From Clostridium sp. (GTDB lineage Bacteria; Bacteroidota; Bacteroidia; Bacteroidales; Bacteroidaceae): a stretch of 39,503 nt of DNA. Location of the stretch: positions 1-39,503 of the forward strand of contig JAMPGY010000022.1 in assembly GCA_023663705.1 (NCBI GenBank). The letters are read 5' to 3'. Positions 8,703 to 16,175 of the stretch are shown here, piece after piece (positions within the stretch are counted from its first letter, which is position 1; each line of letters starts with the position of its first letter). Below the pieces are notes generated by a model, which was not told the DNA's origin, made no database searches, and was given only the letters and a program-made list of their open reading frames with translations. The translations under genes and the position numbers were made by a program.

Positions 8703-9445
8703 GGGTGTATGGCGTGTTTGAGCTTTCTTTTTCTGGCGCGACGTTGTTCAAATGCGTGCAGTTTCGCCTCCACGGCATCGCAACACGACTCTGGTTCCCA
8801 TCCTCTGAGGCGTGCATAATGCTCCACCAGAAAACGCAGCAGATCCACGCGGTGGGTCAGCCGCATCAGGTTGGTCAGGCATTCGTCCTGTCCGGGATTG
8901 TTGATGAAGTGTGAACGGTTGATGTCTATTACGGTAAAGGCGTATCCGCCTCCGGCTTTCGGCCGGTACATGATGTTGGCCAGATTCAGGTCGCCGTGCA
9001 GGAAGCCCTTGCGGTGCCATTCCACCACCTCGGCGGCCAGGGCGGCGGCCAGTTGCGGGTCGTAGTCGGTTTTGTCCACCAGCACGGGAAACAGGGTGGG
9101 GTCCGTGCAGCGGGCAGACACGAAGTAGCTGTCGCGAAACAATCCCCATCGTCTCTCCTCCAGATAAGCCACCGGTTCGGGGGTTGCTATCCCCAGCTGT
9201 TTCAGCCGCAGGGCAAACAGATAGGCGCGCCGGGCTTTGGACGGGCGGAACCACGTATAGGCGACGCGTTGTATCAGGTGGGGACGCTTGTATCGTTTCA
9301 CGATGAGTATTTGTCCGTCCACGTTGAACGCCTTCACGCGGTTGCGCCCCTCGTGCAGGGTATCGCCCTCCCGGTCGAACCGTTCGGCCAGATGTTCGGT
9401 GAAATCGTTCGCCCATCGGTGGGAAGGCTCCATGACAATTTTCAT
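8699..9445 (-). CDS. LPS core (Kdo) kinase-like protein, KdkA/WaaP family
   Basis: A predicted kinase of the lipopolysaccharide kinase family (Kdo/WaaP, eukaryotic-protein-kinase fold), likely phosphorylating inner-core Kdo or heptose. In 248 residues the candidate nucleotide lysine is Lys50 (LIVKRYKR). The catalytic loop is HGDLNLAN (His150-Asp152-Asn157), and the metal-binding aspartate is Asp174 in VIDINRS. The ATG at 9445 is chosen because it makes an ATGA overlap with the preceding GT9 gene; the longer open frame upstream runs through that gene and has no family similarity. Kdo in Bacteroides LPS is known to be phosphorylated, which fits this context. Substrate is inferred. Confidence 0.88.
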   Translation of the reverse strand: MKIVMEPSHRWANDFTEHLAERFDREGDTLHEGRNRVKAFNVDGQILIVKRYKRPHLIQRVAYTWFRPSKARRAYLFALRLKQLGIATPEPVAYLEERRWGLFRDSYFVSARCTDPTLFPVLVDKTDYDPQLAAALAAEVVEWHRKGFLHGDLNLANIMYRPKAGGGYAFTVIDINRSHFINNPGQDECLTNLMRLTHRVDLLRFLVEHYARLRGWEPESCCDAVEAKLHAFEQRRARKRKLKHAIHP

Positions 9446-10479
9446 AAGGTGGAGATTAGTTGGTTCAACTTGTTCACGATACACTCTGCCGTGATGGCGT
9501 TCAGGCAGGCATAATCGTGGCGGAGACAGGGCTTGTTTCCGAAGATGGAACACGGTCGGCAGGGCAAGTCGGCCTGCAGGCAACGGTCGATAGGTTGTCC
9601 CCATCCGCCGAAGCCGGCGTAGGGATGGGTGGCTCCCCACACCGATACCACCGGTGTTCCGGTCAGTGAGGCCAGGTGCATGTTGGCCGAGTCCATGGAA
9701 AGCATTGCATCCAGGTGGCTCATCAGGATAAGTTCCTTGTCCAGCCCCATCTTCAGCTCGGGCACCGACACCGTGTGGGGATAGCGGTCTGTCCATTGGC
9801 GCAGTACGTCCCGTTCCGCCGTTCCGGCTCCGAACAGAAACAATCTGATGGAAGAATCGTCCGATAGCTGTTTTACCACCTCCTCCATGTGCTGTAAGGG
9901 GTAGATTTTGCCCGTATGGGCGGCAAAGGGAGCGATGCCGATCCATTTGTAGTTCGCTTTCGGTTCGAGATCGGGTAGTAGAGACAGATCACCCTTCCCG
10001 TCGCCGAACAGGGAACGGAATTTCACCTCCACCGGATAACCTGCACGGGCGGCCGTGTCTGCGTATTTGTCAAAGGAGGATTTCCGGGGGATGAGTCGTT
10101 TGTGATGTTGGCGGGTCAATTGTTTGCGTCCTTGTCTGTCCTTGTGGATATGGGCAGTGGGGATGCCGGCCAGTCGGAAACGCAGGCGCAGGTATTGCGT
10201 GCGCAACACATCGTGGAAGTCGGCCACGGCCGTCACGTGTTCCGGCCTGAGCCGGTTGAAGAGCCGGTTCAGGCCATCCGTTCCTGCATATTCGCCTTTC
10301 AGGTCGGCGCCAATGAAATGCACATTATCAGGTAGGCGCTCAAACAGTGGACGCATAAAATCCCTGCTCACCACCGTGATGCGGAGAGCAGGGTATTGCT
10401 GTGCCAGCGAGCTGACGACCGGAACCGTCATAGCCACATCGCCGAGCGCCGAGAAACGGATAATCAACAAATGCTCCAT
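9442..10479 (-). CDS. Glycosyltransferase, GT9 (heptosyltransferase) family
   Basis: The second GT9-family LPS core transferase of the operon (345 residues). The N-terminus HLLIIRFSALGDVAMTVPVV and the C-terminal SMDSANMHLASLTGTPVVSVWG are the family's characteristic stretches; the latter corresponds to the ADP-heptose-binding site of WaaC/WaaF. It follows the DUF4254 gene by 25 bp and overlaps the kinase gene by 4 bp. It is only distantly similar to the other GT9 protein here (6676-7755), so the two probably add different sugars rather than being a recent duplication. Confidence 0.92.
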   Translation of the reverse strand: MEHLLIIRFSALGDVAMTVPVVSSLAQQYPALRITVVSRDFMRPLFERLPDNVHFIGADLKGEYAGTDGLNRLFNRLRPEHVTAVADFHDVLRTQYLRLRFRLAGIPTAHIHKDRQGRKQLTRQHHKRLIPRKSSFDKYADTAARAGYPVEVKFRSLFGDGKGDLSLLPDLEPKANYKWIGIAPFAAHTGKIYPLQHMEEVVKQLSDDSSIRLFLFGAGTAERDVLRQWTDRYPHTVSVPELKMGLDKELILMSHLDAMLSMDSANMHLASLTGTPVVSVWGATHPYAGFGGWGQPIDRCLQADLPCRPCSIFGNKPCLRHDYACLNAITAECIVNKLNQLISTL

Positions 10480-10504
10480 ACGTTCGTTGGTTTCCGTTCG
10501 CCGC

Positions 10505-11110
10505 TTATTTTTTAGCGTAGAGAATGGGATTCGTATCAGGGTCGTTGTACATCTTCATCTGCTTGTACACCTTCATGTACTTGCGTCCGGCCTCAATGTC
10601 TGCCAGCAGCTGGTCTATGGCGGCCGACAGATCTTTCTGCTGTTCAAGCAGGACGTCCAACTTGGCCTGGCATTGTGCCTTATGCGCTTCTGTGGCATCC
10701 GTGCGTTCGGTTTGCTCACGCATGTGGTAGATCTTCAGCGCCAGGATGGACAGACGGTCAACGGCCCAGGCGGGACTCTCCGTGTTGATAGTGGCGTCAG
10801 CTACCGGTGCAATATCCTTGTATTTAGTATAGAAGTAGCTGTCTATCAGCTCCACAAGGTCGGTTCGGTCCTGGTTGCTTTTGTCGATTCTGCGTTTCAG
10901 GACCAACGCCTCTTCCGGATTGATTTGCGGGTCGCGTATGATGTCCTCGAAGTGCCACTGTACGGTGTCGATCCAGTTCTTCAGATAGAGGTCGTGTTCG
11001 ATAGTCTTTGCGGGATAGGGGTTCTGAATGGGGGTGTCCACGTTATCCGTGCGGTGATAGTCTCTAATTACCTCCATAAAGATGGGGTTGCATATATCCG
11101 TAAATGTCAT
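10505..11110 (-). CDS. DUF4254 family protein, first gene of the LPS-core operon
   Basis: A 201-residue protein that resembles DUF4254, a Bacteroidota family without known function. It is soluble, with no signal peptide or membrane segment. It is mostly helical and rich in charged residues, with a probable coiled coil near its C-terminus (QAKLDVLLEQQKDLSAAIDQ). The ATG at 11110 is preferred over an upstream start at 11167, because the extra 19 residues would be encoded across the promoter. It leads the operon with two GT9 transferases, a Kdo-kinase-like protein and a lipid A acyltransferase, so a role in LPS assembly is a fair inference, but nothing in the sequence shows an enzymatic activity. 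Confidence 0.85.
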   Translation of the reverse strand: MTFTDICNPIFMEVIRDYHRTDNVDTPIQNPYPAKTIEHDLYLKNWIDTVQWHFEDIIRDPQINPEEALVLKRRIDKSNQDRTDLVELIDSYFYTKYKDIAPVADATINTESPAWAVDRLSILALKIYHMREQTERTDATEAHKAQCQAKLDVLLEQQKDLSAAIDQLLADIEAGRKYMKVYKQMKMYNDPDTNPILYAKK

Positions 11111-11136
11111 AGCCTTTTTAATTAATGATATAGATG

Positions 11137-11168
11137 CAAAACTAAACAAACTTTTTTGAATGGGCAAT
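11137..11168 (-). promoter_or_regulatory. Promoter of the LPS-core operon
   Basis: On the minus strand TAGTTTTG (11137-11144) matches the -7 box. ATTG (11165-11168) lies 20 bp upstream as a one-mismatch -33 box. The leader would be about 20-25 nt. Confidence 0.6.
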
Positions 11169-11189
11169 AGAAATGTAGGAAAAAGTAGT

Positions 11190-11197
11190 TACCTTTG
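11190..11197 (+). promoter_or_regulatory. -7 box abutting the pdxB start codon
   Basis: TACCTTTG matches TAnnTTTG and ends 5 bp before the GTG start. If used, the transcript would begin at or next to the start codon. No -33 TTTG is seen at the right distance. Confidence 0.4.
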
Positions 11198-11202
11198 TTC
11201 TT

Positions 11203-12249
11203 GTGAAAGCAGTGGTTGACGATAAGATACCCTTTATCAGGGAGGCGCTGTCCCGCATGGCCGATGAGGTCGTTTTTCTTCCCGGCAGCGGGATAACGGC
11301 GTCGGATGTGCGTGATGCGGATGTGTTGATTGTCCGCACCCGTACCCGCTGCGACCGTTCGTTGCTTGCGGGCAGTCGTGTGCGTTTTATCGCCACGGCC
11401 ACCATCGGTTACGACCATCTCGACACGGCCTATCTGGCCGAGTCCGGCATTGCCTGGTGCAATTGTCCCGGTTGTAATGCCGCGTCCGTCGCTCAGTATG
11501 TGCATGCCTGTTTCCTGCTTCTGCGGCGCGACAAGGGCTACCGTCTGCCGGAGCTTACTGTAGGTGTCGTGGGAATGGGACATGTGGGATCGGCCGTATG
11601 CCGTGCGCTGTCTCCGCTGGGTGTGCGCATTCTGCTCAATGATCCTCCCCGCGAGGAGCAGGAGCGTGCCGGATTGTTGCCGTCTTCGGGCCATGACTTT
11701 CATCCTCTTGCCGAACTGCAGGAGCGGTGTGATGTGCTGACGTTCCACACTCCGCTTGTCTGTGGCGGTGCCCATCCTACCTTTCATTTGGCCGATGGTG
11801 CATTTTTCGGCCGGTTGGCACGCCGCCCCGTAATCATCAACACCAGCCGGGGCGAAGTGGTGGACAATGCAGCGCTGCTTGCGGCCCTGGAGGATGGATG
11901 CGTGAGCGAGGCCATAGTGGACACCTGGGAGAACGAACCCTGCATTTCAAGGCCTCTGTTGGAACGGGTGTATATCGGCACTCCGCATGTGGCCGGCTAT
12001 TCGGCCGACGGCAAGGCCAACGCCACACGTATGGTGTTGCAGGCAGTGAGCCGTTTCTTTTCTCTTCCGGCCGATTTTACCATTCAGCCGCCGTCTCTTC
12101 CGGTCGACTTCGTTCCGTCTGCGGATAAGGACGTCTTGTCTCTCCAACTCTACAATCCGCTGGAAGATAGCGCACGCCTGAAAGCCGATCCGGACGGATT
12201 TGAGTCGCAACGTGGTCATTATCCCTTGCGGCGCGAGTTTTGTGACTGA
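11203..12249 (+). CDS. pdxB: Erythronate-4-phosphate dehydrogenase
   Basis: Oxidises 4-phosphoerythronate in the DXP-dependent pyridoxal phosphate pathway. The 348 residues belong to the D-2-hydroxyacid dehydrogenase family. PdxB-type features are the stretch ATATIGYDHLD (64-74), the NAD glycine motif GVVGMGHVG (121-129) and the catalytic Arg216, Glu244 and His262. It starts with GTG at 11203; the encoded KAVVDDKIPF matches the PdxB N-terminus, so no later start fits. It is somewhat shorter than E. coli PdxB (378), with the difference in the C-terminal dimerisation part. Its 5' region is shared with the divergent LPS operon. Confidence 0.93.
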   Translation: MKAVVDDKIPFIREALSRMADEVVFLPGSGITASDVRDADVLIVRTRTRCDRSLLAGSRVRFIATATIGYDHLDTAYLAESGIAWCNCPGCNAASVAQYVHACFLLLRRDKGYRLPELTVGVVGMGHVGSAVCRALSPLGVRILLNDPPREEQERAGLLPSSGHDFHPLAELQERCDVLTFHTPLVCGGAHPTFHLADGAFFGRLARRPVIINTSRGEVVDNAALLAALEDGCVSEAIVDTWENEPCISRPLLERVYIGTPHVAGYSADGKANATRMVLQAVSRFFSLPADFTIQPPSLPVDFVPSADKDVLSLQLYNPLEDSARLKADPDGFESQRGHYPLRREFCD

Positions 12250-12381
12250 TGCGGCATCTCCAATTCCCGCATTCTGCATTTCTTACCCCACTCATTTAAT
12301 GCAAATTTGTTTGGAATCTCTATATATTGTGCACAATTTAGGCCGGTTTGTGCAGGAATACCGAATTTATTTACTTGTTTG

Positions 12382-12413
12382 CTTGCATAAAAGAATAAAT
12401 TGTAGTTCCTTTG
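12382..12413 (+). promoter_or_regulatory. Candidate acpP-fabF-rnc promoter
   Basis: CTTG (12382-12385), 20 bp, then TTCCTTTG (12406-12413): each box is one mismatch from the Bacteroidota consensus, with ideal spacing. The leader of about 45 nt before acpP is AT-rich. Confidence 0.45.
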
Positions 12414-12464
12414 CAGCCAATTAATGCGAGATATTTATCTAATAATAATTAAAAACTTACGAGT

Positions 12465-12701
12465 ATGTCAGAAATTGAATCAAGAGTAAAAGCTATCATC
12501 GTTGATAAGTTGGGTGTAGACGAAGCAGAAGTAGTAGCAACTGCAAGTTTCACAAACGACCTGGGTGCAGACTCTCTGGACACTGTAGAGTTGATCATGG
12601 AGTTTGAGAAGGCTTTCAGCATCAGCATTCCCGATGACGAGGCTGAGAAGATCGCAACCGTAGGCGACGCTATCGCTTATATCGAGAACAGCCAGAAATA
12701 A
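12465..12701 (+). CDS. acpP: Acyl carrier protein
   Basis: Carries growing fatty acyl chains on a 4'-phosphopantetheine arm. The 78-residue acidic protein has the attachment site Ser37 in the invariant [10 protein letters not shown] motif. Its helices and length are standard. It leads acpP-fabF-rnc on one strand: fabF starts 21 bp after its stop and rnc starts 3 bp after fabF. This order is common in Bacteroidota. AcpP also feeds the acyltransferases of lipid A and glycine-lipid synthesis encoded elsewhere in the window. Confidence 0.98.
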   Translation: MSEIESRVKAIIVDKLGVDEAEVVATASFTNDLGADSLDTVELIMEFEKAFSISIPDDEAEKIATVGDAIAYIENSQK

Positions 12702-12722
12702 TTTCCTCCACATACAGGATAC

Positions 12723-13988
12723 ATGGAATTAAAAAGAGTGGTAGTAACCGGAATCGGTGCGGTTACGCCGTTGGGCAACACGGCTGAGGAGACTTGGTCG
12801 AACATGTTGGCGGGCGTGAGCGGTGCCGGTCCGATTACGCATTTCGACGCCTCAATGTTCAAGACACAGTTCGCTTGCGAGGTGAAAAACTTCAATGTGG
12901 CCGATTATATTGACCGCAAGGAAGCCCGCAAGATGGACTTGTACACGCAGTATGCCATTGCTGCGGCAAAGATGGCTGTCGAAGATTCGTCAATGGATTT
13001 GGAAACCGTGAACAAAAACCGTATCGGCGTGGTTTATGGCGTCGGTATCGGCGGTATCCATACCTTTGAGGAGGAAGCCGGTTCGTATGCGCTCACAGGC
13101 AAGGAGATCGGACCCAAATACAATCCGTTCTTCATCCCCAAGATGATCGCCGACATCGCAGCCGGACACATCTCTATCATGTATGGTTTCCACGGTCCCA
13201 ACTATTGCACGACTTCCGCCTGTGCTTCTTCAACCAACGCTTTGGCCGATGCCTTCAACCTTATCCGCTTGGGTAAGGCGGACATGGTGCTGGGCGGTGG
13301 TGCCGAGGCTGCCATTTGGCCGGCCGGAGTGGGTGGTTTCAATGCCATGAAGGCGTTGTCTACCCGCAACGACGACCCCACACATGCTTCACGTCCGTTC
13401 AGCGCCAGCCGCGACGGATTCATCATGGGTGAGGGTGCCGGATGTCTCGTGCTTGAAGAACTGGAGCATGCCAAGGCTCGCGGAGCCAAGATTTACGCCG
13501 AGATGGTGGGCGCCGGCATGTCGGCAGATGCCCATCACATCACAGCTTCTCATCCGGAGGGGCTGGGCGCTAAACTGGTAATGCAGAATGCTCTGGAGGA
13601 TGCCGGTATGCAACCCGACGAGATTGATTACATCAACGTGCACGGAACGTCAACCCACGTGGGTGACATTTCCGAGGCCAAGGCCATCAAGGAACTGTTT
13701 GGCGAGCATGCCTACAAGCTCAACATCAGCTCCACGAAGTCTATGACCGGTCACCTCCTCGGTGCCGCAGGTGCTGTAGAGGCCATGGCCAGTGTGTTGG
13801 CTGTGAAGAACGATGTGATTCCTCCCACCATCAATCACGAAGAGGACGACAAGGATGAGGAGATCGACTACGATCTGAACTTTACGTTCAACGCCGCACA
13901 GCACCGTCCGGTGCGTGCCGCCCTCAGCAACACGTTCGGTTTCGGAGGTCACAACGCTTGTGTAATCTTCAAGAAATACGCTGAATAA
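12723..13988 (+). CDS. fabF: 3-oxoacyl-ACP synthase II (KAS II)
   Basis: Condenses malonyl-ACP with acyl-ACP in fatty acid elongation. The 421 residues include the Cys-His-His active site: Cys167 (TSACASS), His308 (VHGTSTHVGD) and His344 (TGHLLGAAG), with Lys339 in STKSMTGH. Length and motif spacing are those of FabF rather than FabB. It starts 21 bp after acpP and ends 3 bp before the GTG of rnc. Confidence 0.97.
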   Translation: MELKRVVVTGIGAVTPLGNTAEETWSNMLAGVSGAGPITHFDASMFKTQFACEVKNFNVADYIDRKEARKMDLYTQYAIAAAKMAVEDSSMDLETVNKNRIGVVYGVGIGGIHTFEEEAGSYALTGKEIGPKYNPFFIPKMIADIAAGHISIMYGFHGPNYCTTSACASSTNALADAFNLIRLGKADMVLGGGAEAAIWPAGVGGFNAMKALSTRNDDPTHASRPFSASRDGFIMGEGAGCLVLEELEHAKARGAKIYAEMVGAGMSADAHHITASHPEGLGAKLVMQNALEDAGMQPDEIDYINVHGTSTHVGDISEAKAIKELFGEHAYKLNISSTKSMTGHLLGAAGAVEAMASVLAVKNDVIPPTINHEEDDKDEEIDYDLNFTFNAAQHRPVRAALSNTFGFGGHNACVIFKKYAE

Positions 13989-13991
13989 GCC

Positions 13992-15395
13992 GTGTTTCCG
14001 AGCGAGATAATAGAAAGAATAAGGCTCCCGTTCCGTAAGGACAAGGAGCTTTATTCTTCTTTTTATAAGATATTGGGATTTTATCCCCGCAATATCGATT
14101 TGTATAAGCAGGCTCTGTTGCATAAGTCTTCCTCGGTCAGAGGAGAACAGGGCAGATGGATGAACAACGAACGTCTGGAGTTTTTGGGAGATGCCGTGCT
14201 CGACTCTATTGTAGGCGATATTGTCTACCGTCACTTCGAGGGTAAGCGTGAGGGTTTTCTCACCAACACCCGCAGCAAAATTGTGCAGCGCGAGTCGCTC
14301 AACCGCATTGCGGTGGAGATAGGGCTGGATAAGCTGATCAAGTCATCCACCCATTCGTCGGCCCACAACAGTTACATGTGCGGCAACGCCTTCGAGGCGT
14401 TGGTAGGCGCGGTTTATTTGGATCGCGGCTATGATTATTGCATGCGTTTCATGTCCCGTCGCATTCTCCAGTCGTTGGTCAATATTGACAAGGTGGCCTA
14501 CAAGGAGGTGAATTTCAAGAGTAAACTGATTGAATGGGGGCAGAAAAACCGCGTGAATGTGGAGTTTCGCCTGCTGGAACAGACGATGGAGGGCAACAGT
14601 GCTCCCGTCTTCAACACCGAAGTGGTGATTGAAGGCATTGCTTGCGGCACCGGAAAAGGCTACTCCAAGAAGGAAAGTCAGCAGCTGGCGGCTAAGGTGA
14701 CGTTGACCCAGTTGAAAAAGAAGTCCAAACTGCAGGCCGAGATTTTTGCCCGCAAGGGCGAGCGTACAGCTCAGGAGGAGGAACCTGTAACGGCAGTGCC
14801 CGATGTGACGGGTACGCCTGTGCTCACGGAGGTTGCTGCCGAAGGAAACAGCGGGGAGTCCGCGGGCAAGAAGCGTCGCGGCGATCGCCGCAGCAAGCCG
14901 GTGGCCGGTGAGGATCCTGCGGTCCGGACTGCCAAGCAAGCGGAGGAACTCCCTTCTGTAGCAGCGGTAAAGCCGGTCAAGGAGACTGCACAGCCTGCTG
15001 AGGCACCGAAGAAAGGCAAGGAGGAAACTCCCGTGCGCGAACAGAAATCTGCTCGTGGCGAGAAGCGTAATGCCCGGAAGGACAGGTTGGAGGAACAGAA
15101 GGCCGCTTGCGATCCGAAGCCAGCGCGTGAGCGCAAACCGTCGGCAGACAAGGCCGGGTCGGACGGAGCGAAGCGATCGAAGTCGCCACGCGGAAAGTCC
15201 GTTCGCGAGAAGGATTCGGCAGAGGGAACGGTGGTGTTTCGTGACCCGAAACCTGTGTATGCCCCCAAACCCGTTGTGCCGGAGGCCGATGAGATGGATT
15301 TGTCCGACATCAGGGTGAATACCAAAGCGCCCGAACGTGACGATATTATCGCGGCGGCCGAGGAAGAGGCCTGGAAACAGTTGCAACAATCTTAA
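13992..15395 (+). CDS. rnc: Ribonuclease III with a long charged C-terminal tail
   Basis: Cuts double-stranded RNA in rRNA and mRNA processing. Residues 1-165 form the RNase III domain, with the signature NERLEFLGDAVL (Glu60, Glu63, Asp67) and a second metal site in GNAFEALVGAVYLD (Glu135). Asn132 stands where E. coli has Asp114. Residues 174-243 are a dsRNA-binding domain ending in KESQQLAAKVTLTQLKKK. From about 250 to 467 there is a low-complexity tail rich in Lys, Arg, Glu, Pro and Ala with no recognisable fold, ending in an acidic segment (DDIIAAAEEEAWKQLQQS). Ordinary RNase III is about 220-300 residues. The start is GTG, 3 bp after fabF, and it matches the family N-terminus. The reading frame is intact throughout. 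Confidence 0.95.
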   Translation: MFPSEIIERIRLPFRKDKELYSSFYKILGFYPRNIDLYKQALLHKSSSVRGEQGRWMNNERLEFLGDAVLDSIVGDIVYRHFEGKREGFLTNTRSKIVQRESLNRIAVEIGLDKLIKSSTHSSAHNSYMCGNAFEALVGAVYLDRGYDYCMRFMSRRILQSLVNIDKVAYKEVNFKSKLIEWGQKNRVNVEFRLLEQTMEGNSAPVFNTEVVIEGIACGTGKGYSKKESQQLAAKVTLTQLKKKSKLQAEIFARKGERTAQEEEPVTAVPDVTGTPVLTEVAAEGNSGESAGKKRRGDRRSKPVAGEDPAVRTAKQAEELPSVAAVKPVKETAQPAEAPKKGKEETPVREQKSARGEKRNARKDRLEEQKAACDPKPARERKPSADKAGSDGAKRSKSPRGKSVREKDSAEGTVVFRDPKPVYAPKPVVPEADEMDLSDIRVNTKAPERDDIIAAAEEEAWKQLQQS

Positions 15396-15412
15396 TTCAA
15401 CATTCATAATCG

Positions 15413-15445
15413 GGCGGGTTCACACAGTGTTGTTCCCGCCTTTTT
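15413..15445 (+). terminator. Terminator of acpP-fabF-rnc
   Basis: A GGCGGG/CCCGCC stem (15413-15418 with 15435-15440), a 16-nt loop and five T's directly after lie 18 bp beyond the rnc stop. Confidence 0.8.
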
Positions 15446-15471
15446 CTTATCTGTCTGCTTGCGGGAAAATA

Positions 15472-15798
15472 TCGGCCTTGCCTGTGGCTTGATGAGCCAC
15501 AGGCAAGCGGCTCTACAGGATTCTTACCTGCGGCTTAGCATTGGACAGGCCTACGGCTTATCGTCGGATAGGCCTGTGGAGATGATATTGGACAGGCCAA
15601 CGGTATGACATTGGGCAGGCTTATGGGACGCCCCGACGGATACGTCCGTGGAATTTTTGCGTTACGTCTGCTGAAGGGTCTTCGTTACGTTTACTGAAGG
15701 GTCTTCGTTACGTCTACTGAAGGGTCTGCATTACGTCTACTGAAGCTGCTGCTTTACGTTTACTAAAGAATCTGCGTTACGTGTACGTAAGATGCCGC
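15472..15798. repeat. Degenerate 23-bp tandem repeat array, two subtypes
   Basis: The region has a 23-bp period. The second half is clearest. Units start at 15661, 15684, 15707, 15730 and 15753, each 23 bp and built on GTTACGTCTACTGAAGGGTC plus TTC or TGC. A decaying sixth starts at 15776. The first half has a different unit around TTGGACAGGCCTACGGCTTA, at 15541, 15564, 15588 and 15611 (one 24-bp step). Weaker copies at 15472, 15495 and 15518 share CGGCTT at the same phase. The period is not a multiple of three and no coding frame runs through, so it is not a peptide repeat. There are no spacers, so it is not CRISPR. Function unknown. Confidence 0.75.
15477..15507. repeat. Perfect 13-bp hairpin without T-run
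   Basis: CTTGCCTGTGGCT (15477-15489) pairs perfectly with 15495-15507 around a 5-nt loop TGATG. It lies about 30 bp after the rnc terminator at the left end of the 23-bp repeats. No T-tract follows on either strand, so it is not a canonical terminator. Confidence 0.8.
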
Positions 15799-16014
15799 CG
15801 CGTGTATAGTGCGACTACGCACGTATGGAGTACCTCCTCATGCACACATGCGGCAGCAAGCAGGAATGGCGGGGCTTCCCTCTCTGCAATTGTGTGTGAA
15901 GCATTTTCTCTACAAGCTTATTCTCTGAAAATTAACCGAAGTCAGGGTAACACGGTTAGGAGTCGGGGCGATGGAAAGGATGGATTTCTGCTGATGGATA
16001 CTTACTCGAAAAAG
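15799..16014. other. Unassigned intergenic DNA
   Basis: No gene is supported. A short plus-strand open frame (15781-16026) begins inside the repeats and runs into the antisense of the tRNA, with a cysteine- and serine-rich translation resembling no protein family. No promoter or hairpin stands out. Confidence 0.4.
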
Positions 16015-16086
16015 TACCCCCGTTGAGAATCGAACTCAAATTTACGGTTTAGGAAACCGTCGTTCTATCCGTTGAACTACGGAGGC
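16015..16086 (-). tRNA. tRNA-Arg (anticodon CCT)
   Basis: A minus-strand cloverleaf. Acceptor GCCTCCG pairs with CGGGGGT (two G-T pairs) and has discriminator A. The D-arm is GTTC/GAAC. The anticodon stem ACGGT/ACCGT has loop TTCCTAA, giving anticodon CCT. The T-arm is TTGAG-TTCGATT-CTCAA. It reads AGG codons. CCA is not encoded. Confidence 0.93.
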
Positions 16087-16099
16087 AGGAAACCTGTTG

Positions 16100-16107
16100 C
16101 AAAGGTA
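16100..16107 (-). promoter_or_regulatory. -7 box of tRNA-Arg
   Basis: TACCTTTG on the minus strand matches TAnnTTTG 13 bp before the tRNA 5' end, so the tRNA probably has its own promoter rather than depending on the regulator gene upstream. Confidence 0.5.
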
Positions 16108-16175
16108 GGCACTTTTTGTGGATAAAAAATGCGAATGACAAAAAACTTTTGTCTTACCGGTTGTTTGCCGCATGC

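Noticed and set aside
9446-9946. N-terminal extension of the Kdo-kinase-like gene to 9946
   Set aside because: The added 167 residues are read out of frame through the GT9 gene; the ATG at 9445 gives the ATGA overlap and the family start.
12250-12464. Riboswitch or small RNA upstream of acpP
   Set aside because: AT-rich leader with a promoter-like pair but no stable stem or known riboswitch core seen.
14343-15407. 354-residue open frame antisense to rnc
   Set aside because: It mirrors the GC-rich tail and domains of rnc, has Leu/Arg-heavy meaningless composition and no promoter; rnc is certain on the plus strand.
15661-15798. CRISPR array
   Set aside because: Repeats are directly adjacent with no spacers, are degenerate, and there are no cas genes.
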